From assembly GCA_027531255.1 (NCBI GenBank), contig JAPZRU010000007.1, positions 310,001 to 374,000 of the forward strand: a stretch of 64,000 nt of DNA, read 5' to 3'. Origin of the DNA: Steroidobacteraceae bacterium. GTDB taxonomy: Bacteria > Pseudomonadota > Gammaproteobacteria > Steroidobacterales > Steroidobacteraceae. Below, piece by piece: positions 1-11,480 of the stretch (position 1 is the first letter of the stretch; every line of letters starts with the position of its first letter). Both the position numbers and the translations under genes were made by a program. The notes beneath the pieces were generated by a model. That model searched no databases. It was not told where the DNA came from and worked only from the letters and a program-made list of their open reading frames with translations.

Positions 1-453
1 GACGTTCCGGGCGTCGAGGCCGGCGCGCCGGCGAACGCCACGGTGGCTGGCGCCGCGGCGCCCGAGGAATCGTGGCGCGAATTCGTCGCGGCGCGCCCCT
101 ACCTGATCCGCCGCCGTTTCGAGCCCGGCCCCGACGCGGCCGGTCGGCGGGTCAGCGGCGAGGTGATCTGGGACGGCGTGACGCAGAGGGGCTACATGCG
201 GTTCGCGGGACTGCGCCCGAACGACCGCTTGCTCGAGCAGTACCAGCTCTGGATCTTCGACGCCGAGCGCGACGAGCGCTACCCGGTGGACGGCGGCGTC
301 TTCGACGTGGACGCGACCGGCGAGGTGGTGATCCCGATTCGCGCGAAGCTCGGCGTCGGGAGGCCCGTGCTGTTCGCGGTCACCGTCGAACGGCGCGGCG
401 GCGTGGTCGTGTCCGCGCGGGAGCGGATCGCGGCGCTCGCGCGCGTGACGTGA
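1..453 (+). CDS. RskA-like anti-sigma factor, C-terminal part (5' end outside window)
   Basis: The frame is open from base 1 to the TGA at 451-453, so this is the 3' end of a longer gene; an internal GTG at 43 is probably not the true start. The visible part matches the periplasmic C-terminal domain of RskA-type anti-sigma factors: QYQLWIFDAERDE, PVDGGVFDV, then a repeated beta-strand pattern ending in VTVERRGGVVVSARERI. Proteins of this family have a cytoplasmic zinc or helical sigma-binding domain, one membrane helix and this beta-rich outer domain. The sigma factor and membrane helix would lie to the left of the window. The gene is convergent with the truncated SDR gene and the two are separated only by a palindrome. 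Confidence 0.75.
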   Translation, partial: DVPGVEAGAPANATVAGAAAPEESWREFVAARPYLIRRRFEPGPDAAGRRVSGEVIWDGVTQRGYMRFAGLRPNDRLLEQYQLWIFDAERDERYPVDGGVFDVDATGEVVIPIRAKLGVGRPVLFAVTVERRGGVVVSARERIAALARVT

Positions 454-454
454 G

Positions 455-479
455 GGAACAGGGGTCCGACCCCTGTTCC
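455..479. repeat. Extragenic palindrome, 10-bp arms with 5-nt loop (REP-like copy 1)
   Basis: Perfect inverted repeat: left arm GGAACAGGGG (455-464), loop TCCGA, right arm CCCCTGTTCC (470-479). It lies between two convergent genes and its right end touches the stop codon of the SDR remnant. It has no T-run, so it is not a typical Rho-independent terminator, although it could stop transcription from both sides. Related 5-nt-loop palindromes occur at 5198-5220 and 36006-36024. Confidence 0.75.
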
Positions 480-1075
480 TAGGCCCGCTGTTTCGGCAGC
501 CACCCCAGGAACCAGCGCGGAAACAGGAATTCCTGCACCAGCGTCTCGGTGATCGAGATCACCGCCGCCTTCGAGGCGTTGTACGCGCTCATCTGCGGGC
601 CGCTGGCGAAGCCGGCCGCGCTCGCCACGTTGAGGATCAGGCCAGTTCCCTGGCGGCGCAGGATCGGCACCGCCGCGCGACAGCCGACGACGACGCCGAG
701 CACGTTCACGTCGAGCGCCCACCGCCAGTCGGCCAGCGGCGTCGACTCGAAGCGGCCCGCGACGGCCACGCCCGCGTCGTTGACCATCAGGTCGAGCCCG
801 CCCGTGCGCATCGCGAACTCGGCCACGACCGCGGTGAACGCCGCCTCGTCCGTGACGTCGCCGGGAAAGGCATGGACGTCCGGGGCGCCCGCGGCGCGCA
901 GCGTTGCCGCGACGCCCGCGAGCCGGACTGCGTCGCGGTCGAGCAGGCCGAGCGTCCAGCCCGCGCGGGCGAGTTCATTCGCGAGCGCGAGTCCGAGACC
1001 GCTGGCCGCGCCGGTCAGGAAGGCGCGGCGACCGGGCAGTGCGGCGGCGAGCTGCGTGCCGGGCGTGGAGTTCAT
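479..1075 (-). pseudogene. Short-chain dehydrogenase/reductase remnant, shortened C-terminal half
   Basis: The 198-residue reading frame carries the classical SDR core: TGAASGLGLA nucleotide-binding turn near the N-terminus, NDAG (usual NNAG) in strand 4, the catalytic serine in NVASAAGF and YNASK. SDRs of this class run 250-290 residues. Here the sequence goes directly from helix 5 (SITETLVQE) into FLFPRWFLGWLPKQRA and stops. The region that closes the substrate pocket and contacts the cofactor nicotinamide (after the YxxxK helix, usually starting with a PG motif) is missing. The last 16 residues look like the hydrophobic tail of some longer SDRs, so an internal deletion is as likely as a simple truncation. 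The end abuts a REP-like palindrome. I expect the product to be inactive. Confidence 0.65.
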
Positions 1076-1095
1076 CGGCGGGCGCAGGGGTGCGG

Positions 1096-2181
1096 TCAGC
1101 CCTGGCCCCAGAGTTCCGTCAGGTGCCCGAGCATCAGCGAGCGGACGTTCGGGAGCGGGTTCGGATCGTAGGTGAAGCAGGGCGGATCCCGACGCAGCAT
1201 CGGCCAGTTCTCGGACTTCAGCACCTGGCGCAGGTACGCCACGTTCCGCTGGATCGCCTCCATGTACGGATTGTGGCCGGCGTAGAGCGCCTCGACGTAG
1301 CGATACGCGGCCCCGAACTCCCCGTCGAGCCGCTCGCGCATCGTCTTCTCGACGAACCGCGGCGTCTTGCGCAGCAGGTCGAGGCCGGAGCTGTAGTGGA
1401 CCTTCATGCCGCCGTCGGACTCGCGGCCGAGCGCGACGCCGGCCAGCACGAACTCCGGATAGAGGCGGTCGCGGCACTTCTCCAGGTAGCACCGGTCGGA
1501 CATCTGCGCGATCAGGTCCGCGGTCGCGATCAGGTGGCCGGCCTTGCGGTCGCGCGGGTCGTCGATCTCGATCTGCGCGAACGGGATCTCGTAGCCGCTG
1601 AAGTGGACGATGCGGGTCGCCACCGGCGCCCACTCGCCCATCCCGATCGAGGGCAGCACGCGCGCCAGGAACCGCGCGGAGCGGCTCACGTGAGTGGCGG
1701 TGTACTCGGCGCCGTTGCGGCGGACGTCCGTGGTTTCGCGCACGTACCCGGCGTCGTGGAACAGCGCGGTGACCAGCGCCATCGCCGTCCGGTCGTAGCC
1801 GAACCGGGCGCCGTCCTGGACCGAGCGCTCGTGGCCGACGAGGAGCCGGGCCGTGGCCAGCGTCATGTCCAGCGTGTGCTGGCGGTCGTGGTAGACCGTG
1901 TCGACGCCGAGGTAGCCGGGCAGGCGGCCCGAGAACAGGGCATCGAAGGTCTCGAAGGCGCGCGCGATCGGCTCGAACGGCTGACCGGGCCACTGCGCGG
2001 CGACCAGGGCGCGGACCGCCTCGCACACCGCCGAGGTCGAACTGACCTGCACGGTGTTCGTGACGTCGAAGTCGTTGCGACGATGGCGCGATGCCGCACG
2101 GGCGCGGTCGCCGGCACCGCCCTCGGTCAACCGGGTGGTCGCGGCCCCAAGGCCAGCTGGGCGGGTCATCGCCATCGACAT
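1096..2181 (-). CDS. HD-domain metal-dependent phosphohydrolase
   Basis: 361 residues from the ATG at 2181; two more in-frame ATGs follow at once, so the exact start is uncertain. The HD superfamily metal site is visible: YHDRQHTLDM (about 97-106), the doublet in ALFHDAGY (about 142-143), THVSRS (about 163-168) and the downstream aspartates in ATADLIAQMSD (about 220-229). This order is typical of single-domain HD hydrolases acting on phosphoesters such as nucleotides or cyclic dinucleotides. There is no GYP motif, so it is not a canonical HD-GYP c-di-GMP phosphodiesterase. No signal peptide or membrane helix is seen. It lies 20 bp upstream of the SDR remnant on the same strand. Substrate unknown. 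Confidence 0.8.
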   Translation of the reverse strand: MSMAMTRPAGLGAATTRLTEGGAGDRARAASRHRRNDFDVTNTVQVSSTSAVCEAVRALVAAQWPGQPFEPIARAFETFDALFSGRLPGYLGVDTVYHDRQHTLDMTLATARLLVGHERSVQDGARFGYDRTAMALVTALFHDAGYVRETTDVRRNGAEYTATHVSRSARFLARVLPSIGMGEWAPVATRIVHFSGYEIPFAQIEIDDPRDRKAGHLIATADLIAQMSDRCYLEKCRDRLYPEFVLAGVALGRESDGGMKVHYSSGLDLLRKTPRFVEKTMRERLDGEFGAAYRYVEALYAGHNPYMEAIQRNVAYLRQVLKSENWPMLRRDPPCFTYDPNPLPNVRSLMLGHLTELWGQG

Positions 2182-2335
2182 GCGCTCGCCGGATCCGGTC
2201 AGGGTGCCGGCGAGTCTAGGCGCAAATGCGAAGCGCTGGCCAGCGGGTGAACGGATTCGGCTCGACAGTTCACACCGCGTGCAGGATTCCCCGAATGCCG
2301 GCGACCGCAAGTCGCCGCGCGGCCCCCGCCGGCTG

Positions 2336-3118
2336 TCATAACTCGAACGTGGCGAGCACCGGCGCGTGGTCCGACGGCCGCTCCCACTTGCGCGGCTCGC
2401 GGTCGATGCGGCTCGCGGTGCAGCGCGCGGCGAGCGGCTCGCTCGCGAGTACGAGGTCGATGCGCAGCCCGTGGTTCCGGCGGAACGCCATCATCCGGTA
2501 GTCCCACCAGCTGAACGACTTCTCGGGCTGCTCGAAGCGGCGGAACACGTCGACCAACCCGAGTTCGAACAGGCGGCCGAGCGCCTCGCGCTCCGGGCCG
2601 CTGCACAGCACCTGTCCTTCCCAGGCCTTCGGGTCGTGCACGTCGCGATCCTCGGGCGCAACGTTCCAGTCGCCGACCACGACCACGCGCTCGTGCCGGC
2701 GCAGTTCCTGCGCCAGGTAGTCGCGCAGCTTCGCGAACCATTCGAGCTTGTAGGCGTACTTGTCGGTGCCGACGGCCTGGCCGTTCGGCACGTACACGTC
2801 GATCACGCGCACGCCGCGCACCGTGCCCGCGATCACGCGGGCCTGCGGGTCGTCGTAGCCCGGGATGCCCCTCGCGACTTCCTCGGGCGGCGCGTCCCGC
2901 GCTAGCAGCGCGACACCGTTGTAGGTGCGCTGGCCGTGCCACGCGCCCTGCAGTCCGAGCGTGCCGAGCTCGGCCGCCGGGAAATCGTCGTCCGTGAGCT
3001 TGGTCTCCTGCAGGCCGAGCACGTCGACCGGCGCCGACTCGAGCCACTGCGCCAGGTGCGGCAGCCGCACGCGCAGCGAATTGACGTTCCAGGTGGCGAT
3101 CGTGAGCGACGACTTCAC
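2336..3118 (-). CDS. xthA: Exodeoxyribonuclease III / AP endonuclease
   Basis: Class II AP endonuclease of base excision repair with 3'-5' exonuclease activity on duplex DNA. The 260-residue product has the EEP-fold signatures: TWNVNS (Asn11), LQETK (Glu38, metal ligand), GDWNVAP (149-155, Asp/Asn catalytic pair) and the terminal SDHAP with the catalytic His251. The Mg2+-binding and general-base residues are all present and the length is normal for the XthA family. The GTG start at 3118 overlaps the TGA of the upstream prlC gene (GTGA), so the two are translationally coupled and almost certainly co-transcribed. Confidence 0.93.
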   Translation of the reverse strand: MKSSLTIATWNVNSLRVRLPHLAQWLESAPVDVLGLQETKLTDDDFPAAELGTLGLQGAWHGQRTYNGVALLARDAPPEEVARGIPGYDDPQARVIAGTVRGVRVIDVYVPNGQAVGTDKYAYKLEWFAKLRDYLAQELRRHERVVVVGDWNVAPEDRDVHDPKAWEGQVLCSGPEREALGRLFELGLVDVFRRFEQPEKSFSWWDYRMMAFRRNHGLRIDLVLASEPLAARCTASRIDREPRKWERPSDHAPVLATFEL

Positions 3119-5154
3119 GCCGCGCGCTCCGGGGGCGACACGCCGTCCTGCGCGAGCAGCGGACCGACTTCCGGCTTGCGGCCGCGGAACGCGACGAAGG
3201 CCGCCATCTGGTCCGCGTTGCCGCCCTGCGAGAGCACGTTCTCCAGGAAGCGCTGCGCTGTGCCGGCGTCGAAGATGCCGGCCTCGGCGAACGCCGCGAA
3301 GGCATCCGCCGCGAGCACCTCGGCCCACTTGTAGCTGTAGTACCCGGCCGCGTAGCCGCCCGCGAAGATGTGCTGGAAGCTGTACGCGAAGCGGCTCCAC
3401 TCCGGCGGCTTCACGACCGCGACGCGTCCGCGAACCTCGTCGAGCAGCTCGTTCACGCGGGCACCCCGCGCGGGGTCGTACTCGGCGTGCAGGCGGAAGT
3501 CGAACAGCGCGAACTCCAGCTGGCGCACCGCGGCGAGCCCGGCGTGGAAGGTGCGCGTCGCGAGCAGGCGGTCGAGCTCGGCCTGCGGCAGCGGTTCGCC
3601 GGTGTCCACGTGCGCCGAGATCAGCGGCAGCACCTCGGGCCGCCACGCCCAGTTCTCCATGATCTGGCTCGGCAGTTCCACCGCGTCCCACGGCACGCCG
3701 TTGATGCCGGCGAGGCTCGGGTAGTCGACGCGCGTCAGCAGGTGGTGCAGCGCGTGGCCGAACTCGTGGAACAGCGTCAGCACCTCGGTGTGCGTCAGCA
3801 GGGCCGGGCGGCCGGGAGCCGGCGGCGGCGCAAAGTTGCAGACGAGGTTCGCGACCGGCAGCTCCTGGCCGTCGCCGGCGAGGCGCTTGCGCACCGTGAC
3901 CTCGCTCATCCAGGCGCCGCCGCGCTTCTTGTCGCGCGCGTAGGGGTCCAGGTAGAAGCCGCCGATCGGGCGGCCTTCGGCGTCGGCGACGCGAAAGTAG
4001 CGCGCGTCCGCGTGCCAGAGCGCCACGTCCTCGCGCGGCTCGAAGCGCACGCCGTAGAGCCGCCGCGCGACCTCGAACAGCCCCGCGAGCACGCGCGGCA
4101 GCGGGAACCACGGCCGCAGCGCCTCCTCGGACACCGAGTGACGCTCGTGCTGCAGCTTCTCGGCGTAGTACGGCACGTCCCACGCGTCGAGCTTCCGCCC
4201 GGCCCAGGCCTCGAGTTCCGCGTACTCGCGGTGCGCCGCGGGCACGTAGTGGTCCGCGAGTTCCTCGAGGAACTTCACGACCGCGGGCACGGAATCCGCC
4301 ATCTTGGTCGCGAGCGAGAGTTCCGCGAAGCTGCCGAAGCCGAGCACGGCCGCGGCCTCGTGGCGCAGGCGCAGGATCGACTCGATGATCGGGCCGTTGT
4401 CGTGCCTGCCGGCGAACGGCCCGCGGTCGGAGGCGCGCGTGGTCCAGGCGTCGTAGAACTCGCGGCGCAGCTCGACCGACTCGCCGTGCGTCAGCACCGC
4501 CAGATAGGTCGGCTGGTCGAGCGCGAGCCACCAGCCGGCCAGCCCGCGCTCGCGCGCCGCATTGGCGCCACGGCTGCGCACGTGCCCGGGCAGGCCGGCG
4601 AGCAGCGACTCGTCGGTGACGTGCTTCGACCACGCGTGCGTGGCGTCCAGCACCTGCTCCTCGAACTTCGACTGCAGCTTCGCGAGCTCCTGCATGAGCT
4701 CCTTGAAGCGCGCCTTGCGCTCGACGGGCAGGCGCACGCCGGCGAGCCGGAACTCCCGGAGCGCGAAGTCGAGCACCTTGCGCTGCGCGGCCGTCAGCGT
4801 CGAGGCCTCCGCATCGCGGATGCGCTCGTAGGCGGCGGCGAGCGCCTCGTTCTGGCCGACCTCGGTCTGGTACTCGGCGAGCAGCGGGAGGCACGCGTTG
4901 TAGGCGGCGCGCAGCTCGTCGGAATTCAGCACGGCGTTCAGGTGCGCGACCGGCGCGAAGACCCGGTTCAGCCGGTGCTGCAGCGCCTCGAACGGCTCGA
5001 CCAGCGAGGCGAACGTGGGCGTCGGCTGCTCGAGCAGGCGCGCGAGCGCGGCACGGTTCGCGTCGAGCTGCGTGCGCACCGCGGGCTCAACGTGTTCGGC
5101 GCGGATGCGGGAATAGTCGGGCAGGCCTTCCGTGGCCAGCAGCGGGTTCTGCAT
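3115..5154 (-). CDS. prlC: Oligopeptidase A (M3 family zinc metallopeptidase)
   Basis: Cytoplasmic zinc peptidase that degrades oligopeptides and cleaved signal peptides. The 679-residue product matches the usual PrlC length. The zinc site HEFGH is at 463-467 and is followed by ALHHLL; the second glutamate ligand lies about 25 residues further on, as in the M3 family. The N-terminus MQNPLL...LPDYSRI matches the family start, so the ATG at 5154 is preferred over one 24 bp further upstream. Its stop overlaps the start of xthA. A REP-like palindrome lies 43-65 bp upstream of the start. Confidence 0.94.
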   Translation of the reverse strand: MQNPLLATEGLPDYSRIRAEHVEPAVRTQLDANRAALARLLEQPTPTFASLVEPFEALQHRLNRVFAPVAHLNAVLNSDELRAAYNACLPLLAEYQTEVGQNEALAAAYERIRDAEASTLTAAQRKVLDFALREFRLAGVRLPVERKARFKELMQELAKLQSKFEEQVLDATHAWSKHVTDESLLAGLPGHVRSRGANAARERGLAGWWLALDQPTYLAVLTHGESVELRREFYDAWTTRASDRGPFAGRHDNGPIIESILRLRHEAAAVLGFGSFAELSLATKMADSVPAVVKFLEELADHYVPAAHREYAELEAWAGRKLDAWDVPYYAEKLQHERHSVSEEALRPWFPLPRVLAGLFEVARRLYGVRFEPREDVALWHADARYFRVADAEGRPIGGFYLDPYARDKKRGGAWMSEVTVRKRLAGDGQELPVANLVCNFAPPPAPGRPALLTHTEVLTLFHEFGHALHHLLTRVDYPSLAGINGVPWDAVELPSQIMENWAWRPEVLPLISAHVDTGEPLPQAELDRLLATRTFHAGLAAVRQLEFALFDFRLHAEYDPARGARVNELLDEVRGRVAVVKPPEWSRFAYSFQHIFAGGYAAGYYSYKWAEVLAADAFAAFAEAGIFDAGTAQRFLENVLSQGGNADQMAAFVAFRGRKPEVGPLLAQDGVSPPERAA

Positions 5155-5197
5155 CGATCGTCCCCGGGTGTTTCGCAACGATCGTAGCAGGGGCCCG

Positions 5198-5220
5198 GAA
5201 ACGGGGACATGCCCCGTTTC
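5198..5220. repeat. Extragenic palindrome, 9-bp arms with 5-nt loop (REP-like copy 2)
   Basis: Perfect inverted repeat GAAACGGGG (5198-5206), loop ACATG, CCCCGTTTC (5212-5220), in the spacer between divergent prlC and gor. The left arm recurs exactly at 36006-36014, and the arm/loop geometry matches copy 1 at 455-479. With flanking genes diverging, it cannot act as a terminator for either of them. Confidence 0.75.
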
Positions 5221-5302
5221 ACGGCGCCGCGGGCCACGGGGAGCGTCCCCGGGTCCGGGCGGCCGGGCGGCGCGGCCGCCGCCCCGCTATGATTCGCGTC
5301 CC

Positions 5303-6661
5303 ATGGCAGAGAAGTACGACTACATCGCCGTCGGCGGCGGCAGCGGAGGCCTCGCGACCGCGCAGCGCGCCGCGGAGTACGGCGCGCGGGTCGCGATCGT
5401 CGAGTCGCACCGGCTCGGCGGCACCTGCGTCAACGTCGGCTGCGTGCCGAAGAAGCTCATGTGGAACGCGGCCACCCTCGCGCACTCGCTCGAGGACGCG
5501 CGGGGCTACGGCTTCGACCTCGCGGTGCACGGGCACGACTGGCCGCGCCTGAAGGCCGCGCGCGATGCCTACGTCGCGCGCCTCAACGGCATCTACGAGT
5601 CGAACCTGCAGAAGCGCAACGTCACGTGGGTGCGCGGGCGCGCCAGCTTCGTCGACGCGCACACGCTCGTGGTGCGCGGGCCCGACGGCGACCGCGTGCT
5701 CGAGTCGCCACACGTGACGATCGCGGTCGGCGGCCGGCCCAGCGTGCCGGACCTGCCGGGCGCGGGGCTCGGCATCACCTCCGACGGCTTCTTCGAGCTG
5801 CCCTCCCGCCCGGACCGCGTCGCCATCGTCGGTTCGGGCTACGTGGCGGTCGAGCTCGGCGGCGCGTTCGCGGCGCTGGGCGCCAAGGCCTCGATCTTCG
5901 TCCGGCACGATCGCGTGCTCCGCAGCTTCGACGCGATGCTGTCCGGCGCGCTGATGAAGCAGATGGAGGCGGACGGTATCGAGCTCGTCACGCACGCGGT
6001 GCCGTCGGCGCTGCAGCAGGCCCGCGAGGGCCGCGAGCTGGTGCTCGCGGACGGCCGCACCTACGGCGACTTCGACTGCGTGCTGTGGGCGATCGGCCGC
6101 GAACCCGCGACCGCGGAACTCGCGCTCGACCGCGCCGGCGTGAAGCTCTACGACGACGGCTTCGTGATCGCGGACGCCTGGCAGAACACCAACGTGCCGG
6201 GCGTCTACGCGATCGGCGACGTGACCGGCCGCGAGGCGCTGACGCCCGTCGCGATCGCGGCCGGGCGGCGGCTGTCGGACCGCCTGTTCGGCGGCCGGCC
6301 GGATCGCCGACTCGACTACGACCTGATCCCGACCGTCATCTTCAGTCACCCGCCGATCGGCACCGTCGGCCTCACCGAGGCCGCGGCCCGCGAGCTGCAC
6401 GGCGAGGCCGTGAAGGTCTACCACTCGGGCTTCGTGCCGATGTACCACGCGCTGACGCCGCACAAGCGCCGCGCGGAGATGAAGCTCGTCTGCGTCGGCC
6501 CCGAGGAGCGCATCGTCGGCCTGCACGTGATCGGGCAGGGCGCGGACGAGATGACGCAGGGCTTCGCGGTGGCCGTGAAGATGGGCGCCACGAAGCGCGA
6601 CTTCGACGACACCGTCGCGATCCACCCGACCGCGGCGGAAGAATTCGTGACGATGCGATAG
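5303..6661 (+). CDS. gor: Glutathione-disulfide reductase
   Basis: FAD/NADPH-dependent reductase that keeps glutathione reduced in the cytoplasm. The 452-residue product has the FAD-binding GGGSGG motif near residue 9, the redox-active pair in [13 protein letters not shown] (Cys42, Cys47), a second Rossmann motif [11 protein letters not shown] for NADPH, the third FAD motif YAIGDVTG, and the C-terminal IHPTAAEE carrying the catalytic His-Glu pair. Dihydrolipoamide and mercuric reductases share the fold, but the CVNVGC spacing and the HPT ending favour glutathione reductase. The ATG at 5303 is at the start of the conserved fold. Confidence 0.93.
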   Translation: MAEKYDYIAVGGGSGGLATAQRAAEYGARVAIVESHRLGGTCVNVGCVPKKLMWNAATLAHSLEDARGYGFDLAVHGHDWPRLKAARDAYVARLNGIYESNLQKRNVTWVRGRASFVDAHTLVVRGPDGDRVLESPHVTIAVGGRPSVPDLPGAGLGITSDGFFELPSRPDRVAIVGSGYVAVELGGAFAALGAKASIFVRHDRVLRSFDAMLSGALMKQMEADGIELVTHAVPSALQQAREGRELVLADGRTYGDFDCVLWAIGREPATAELALDRAGVKLYDDGFVIADAWQNTNVPGVYAIGDVTGREALTPVAIAAGRRLSDRLFGGRPDRRLDYDLIPTVIFSHPPIGTVGLTEAAARELHGEAVKVYHSGFVPMYHALTPHKRRAEMKLVCVGPEERIVGLHVIGQGADEMTQGFAVAVKMGATKRDFDDTVAIHPTAAEEFVTMR

Positions 6662-6664
6662 TCG

Positions 6665-6713
6665 ATCCGACCGGCGACTCGACACGCGACCCGACAGGCC
6701 ATCCGACCGGCGA
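6665..6713. repeat. 13-bp direct repeat upstream of the carbonic anhydrase gene
   Basis: ATCCGACCGGCGA occurs at 6665-6677 and again at 6701-6713. Between the copies is a looser echo (ACACGCGACCCGACAGGCC). It fills the 51-bp gap between gor and the next gene, and the second copy runs into the ATG. Function unknown; slippage-type duplication is the simplest explanation. Confidence 0.6.
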
Positions 6714-7255
6714 TGCACCACCTTCGACCCTGGCTCGACACGTCCCCGACGCTCGGTGTCCGCACCTACGTCGACCCGCAGGCCTGCGTGATCGGCCGCG
6801 TCACGCTCGGCGAGGACGCGTCGGTCTGGCCGATGGCCGTGATCCGCGGCGACGTGAACGAGATCCGCGTCGGGGCGCGCACCAGCGTGCAGGACGGCGC
6901 GGTGCTGCACGTGACGCACGACGGTCCGTACTCGCCCGGCGGCCTGCCGCTGGTGGTCGGCGAGGAGGTCACGATCGGTCACAAGGCGGTGCTCCACGCC
7001 TGCACGATCGGCCACCGGTGCCTCGTCGGCATGGGCGCGATCGTGCTCGACGGTGCGTTCGTCGAGGACGACGTGATGATCGGCGCGGGCGCGCTGGTGC
7101 CGCCGCGCAAGCGATTGCCGACGCGCACGCTGTGGGTCGGCAACCCGGCGAAGCAGGTGCGCCTGCTGACCGATCGCGAGGTCGAGCAGCTCCGCTATTC
7201 CGCGCTGCACTACGTGAAGGTCAAGGACCGCTACCTCGCGGCGGCCGCGCGGTGA
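6713..7255 (+). CDS. Gamma-carbonic anhydrase family protein (YrdA/PaaY type)
   Basis: 180-residue left-handed beta-helix protein. It shows the hexapeptide rhythm and family landmarks: VIRGDVNEIRVGARTSVQDGAVLH in the first coils, then TIGHKAVLHACTIGHRCLVGMGAIVLDGA, which supplies metal-binding histidines, and VGNPAKQVR before a short C-terminal helix. Members are trimeric; some are active zinc or iron carbonic anhydrases, others have thioesterase or unknown roles, so catalytic activity is not certain. The next gene starts with a GTG that overlaps this stop. Confidence 0.88.
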   Translation: MHHLRPWLDTSPTLGVRTYVDPQACVIGRVTLGEDASVWPMAVIRGDVNEIRVGARTSVQDGAVLHVTHDGPYSPGGLPLVVGEEVTIGHKAVLHACTIGHRCLVGMGAIVLDGAFVEDDVMIGAGALVPPRKRLPTRTLWVGNPAKQVRLLTDREVEQLRYSALHYVKVKDRYLAAAAR

Positions 7256-8139
7256 GCGGCGCCCAGCGTGGCGAAGCGCGCGTCGCCGCTGCGGCCCCGG
7301 CACTCGACGCCGGTCCGGCGGCCGCCACGAGCGAGCCCGCGACCGAGCCGCCGCTCGAGTACCTCGAGCGCGACGGCGCGCCGCGGCTCGCGTACCGGCG
7401 CCTCGCGGCGACGGGGGGGCGCGCGTCGAGCGCCGAGCCGCCGGCCGCGGGCGCGCGCATCGCCGGCGTCGTGTTCCTCCACGGCTTCATGTCGGACATG
7501 CAGGGCCAGAAGGCCCTCGCGGTCGAGGCCCTGTGCCGTCGCCGCGGTCTCGCGTGCGTGCGGTTCGATTACCGCGGTCACGGTCGTTCCGGCGGGCGCG
7601 TCGAGGACGGCAGCGTGGGTCGCTGGCTCGACGACGTGCTGGCCGTGATCGACGGCCTGACGTCCGGGCCGCAGCTGCTGGTCGGCTCCAGTCTCGGCGG
7701 CTGGCTGATGACGCTGGCCGCGCTCGCACGGCCGCAGCGCGCCGCCGGTCTCGTCGGCGTCGCGGTCGCGCTCGACTTCGTCAGGACGCTGCGCGAGGAG
7801 ATCGGCGAGGCCGGCCGCCGCGCGCTCGACGAGCACGGCATACACCGCATTCCGACGCCGTACGGCGGCGACGGCTACCCGATCACGCGCGAACTGATCG
7901 ACGACGGTCTGCGGCACTGCCTGCTGGGCGCGGCGATACCGTTCACGGGCCCCGTGCGGCTCCTGCACGGGATGCGCGATGCCGACGTGCCGTGGCGCAA
8001 CTCCCTCGCGGCGGCGGCCGCGTTCGACTCCGACGACGTGGTCGTCGAGTGCGTCAAGGACGGCGACCATCGCCTGTCCCGGCCCGTCGACATCGCGCGG
8101 CTCTGCCGGGCGGTCGAGGACGTTCTCGACCTGACTTGA
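7252..8139 (+). CDS. Alpha/beta hydrolase (ABHD10-like / serine aminopeptidase S33 clan)
   Basis: 295 residues from the GTG at 7252, which overlaps the carbonic anhydrase stop (GTGA). The first 50 residues are Ala/Pro-rich and look like a linker. The fold starts near LEYLERDG. Oxyanion-hole region VVFLHGFMSDM, nucleophile elbow GSSLGG with Ser147, acid in HGMRDADVPW and catalytic His in DGDHRLSRP are all in order. The pattern resembles ABHD10-type thioesterases and lysophospholipase-like hydrolases; the substrate cannot be told from sequence. No signal peptide seen. Confidence 0.82.
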   Translation: MSGAQRGEARVAAAAPALDAGPAAATSEPATEPPLEYLERDGAPRLAYRRLAATGGRASSAEPPAAGARIAGVVFLHGFMSDMQGQKALAVEALCRRRGLACVRFDYRGHGRSGGRVEDGSVGRWLDDVLAVIDGLTSGPQLLVGSSLGGWLMTLAALARPQRAAGLVGVAVALDFVRTLREEIGEAGRRALDEHGIHRIPTPYGGDGYPITRELIDDGLRHCLLGAAIPFTGPVRLLHGMRDADVPWRNSLAAAAAFDSDDVVVECVKDGDHRLSRPVDIARLCRAVEDVLDLT

Positions 8140-8224
8140 CGGAACGTGGCCCGGGCAGCGGGTATCCCGCAGCGCCGGCGTGGACTTCGTCACGCTTCCG
8201 TGTCCGCGGCGGCGCGCTTGCGCT

Positions 8225-9091
8225 TCAGTGCCCGCCGACGTTGCGGTCCGCGCCGCCGGCCTTCAGCAGTTCGAGCACCGGGCGGGTCTGCGGACGCACT
8301 CCGCGCCAGACCAGGAAGGCCTCCGCCGCCTGCTCGACGAGCATGCCCCAGCCCTTGTGCGTGGCGCCGGCGTGGCGCTCGCGGGCCCACAGCGTGAACG
8401 GCGTGTCGCCCTTCGCGTAGGCCATGTCGTAGCAGACGGTGGTCGCGTCGATCGCGCCCGCCGGGATCGCGGGCACCTCGCCCTGCAGGCTCGCCGAGGT
8501 CGCGTTGATCACGAGGTCGAACGGCCGCTGCTCGACGTCGGCGAAGCCGCAGGCGGACACCGGGCCCGACGAGCCGAACTCCGCGACCAGTTCCTCGGCG
8601 CGCGCGACCGTGCGGTTCGCGATCACGAGCGTCGCCGGCTGCTGCGCGAGCAGCGGGCCCAGCACGCCGCGCGTCGCGCCGCCGGCGCCGAGGATCAGAA
8701 GCCGCCGGCCTGCGAGCGCGAGGCCGAGGTTCTCGGTCAGGTCGACCACGAGACCGACGCCGTCGGTGTTGTCGCCGACCAGTCCGAGGCTCGAGCCCTT
8801 CACGCGGATCGTGTTCACGGCGCGCGCGAGCGTCGCGCGCGGCGTCAGTTCGCTGACGATCTCCGCGGCCGCCGGCTTGTGGGGCACCGTGACGTTGAGT
8901 CCCCTGCCCCCGCCGACGAAGAACTGCACGACTTCCGCGCGGAAGCGCTCCGGCGGCACGTCGAGCAGCCGGTACTGCATGTTCTGCCCCGTCTGGCGCG
9001 CGAACAGGCCGTGGATGAACGGCGACCAGCTGTGGCTGACGGGATGGCCCACCAGCGCGTAGCGGTCTGGCGCGGCACCCTGCGGCGTCAT
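8225..9091 (-). CDS. aroE: Shikimate dehydrogenase (NADP+)
   Basis: Fourth enzyme of the shikimate pathway, reducing 3-dehydroshikimate. The 288-residue product has the N-terminal substrate domain with GHPVSHSWSPFIH, the NVTVPHK motif carrying the catalytic Lys, DNTDGVG with the catalytic Asp, and the NADP-binding GAGGATRGV followed by NRTVARAEEL, whose Asn-Arg-Thr selects NADP(H). INATSASL and CYDMAY are also typical. Length and ATG start fit AroE. Convergent with the hydrolase gene; 70 bp separate it from hemB upstream on the same strand. Confidence 0.94.
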   Translation of the reverse strand: MTPQGAAPDRYALVGHPVSHSWSPFIHGLFARQTGQNMQYRLLDVPPERFRAEVVQFFVGGGRGLNVTVPHKPAAAEIVSELTPRATLARAVNTIRVKGSSLGLVGDNTDGVGLVVDLTENLGLALAGRRLLILGAGGATRGVLGPLLAQQPATLVIANRTVARAEELVAEFGSSGPVSACGFADVEQRPFDLVINATSASLQGEVPAIPAGAIDATTVCYDMAYAKGDTPFTLWARERHAGATHKGWGMLVEQAAEAFLVWRGVRPQTRPVLELLKAGGADRNVGGH

Positions 9092-9161
9092 CGGGGCGTG
9101 GGGACCCGCACGGGCGGCTCCGAATCGGGCTCACCGCAGGGGCGATTCGCGGGCATCGCGC

Positions 9162-11480
<2,319 letters not shown>

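Noticed and set aside
455-479. A Rho-independent terminator
   Set aside because: Perfect stem but no T-run on either side, and it belongs to a palindrome family found in non-terminator positions.
904-2250. A 448-codon plus-strand frame opposite the HD hydrolase
   Set aside because: Low-complexity Arg/Val/Asp composition typical of antisense frames; the HD motifs are on the other strand.
3370-5187. A 605-codon plus-strand frame opposite prlC
   Set aside because: No domain; the real oligopeptidase with HEFGH is on the minus strand.
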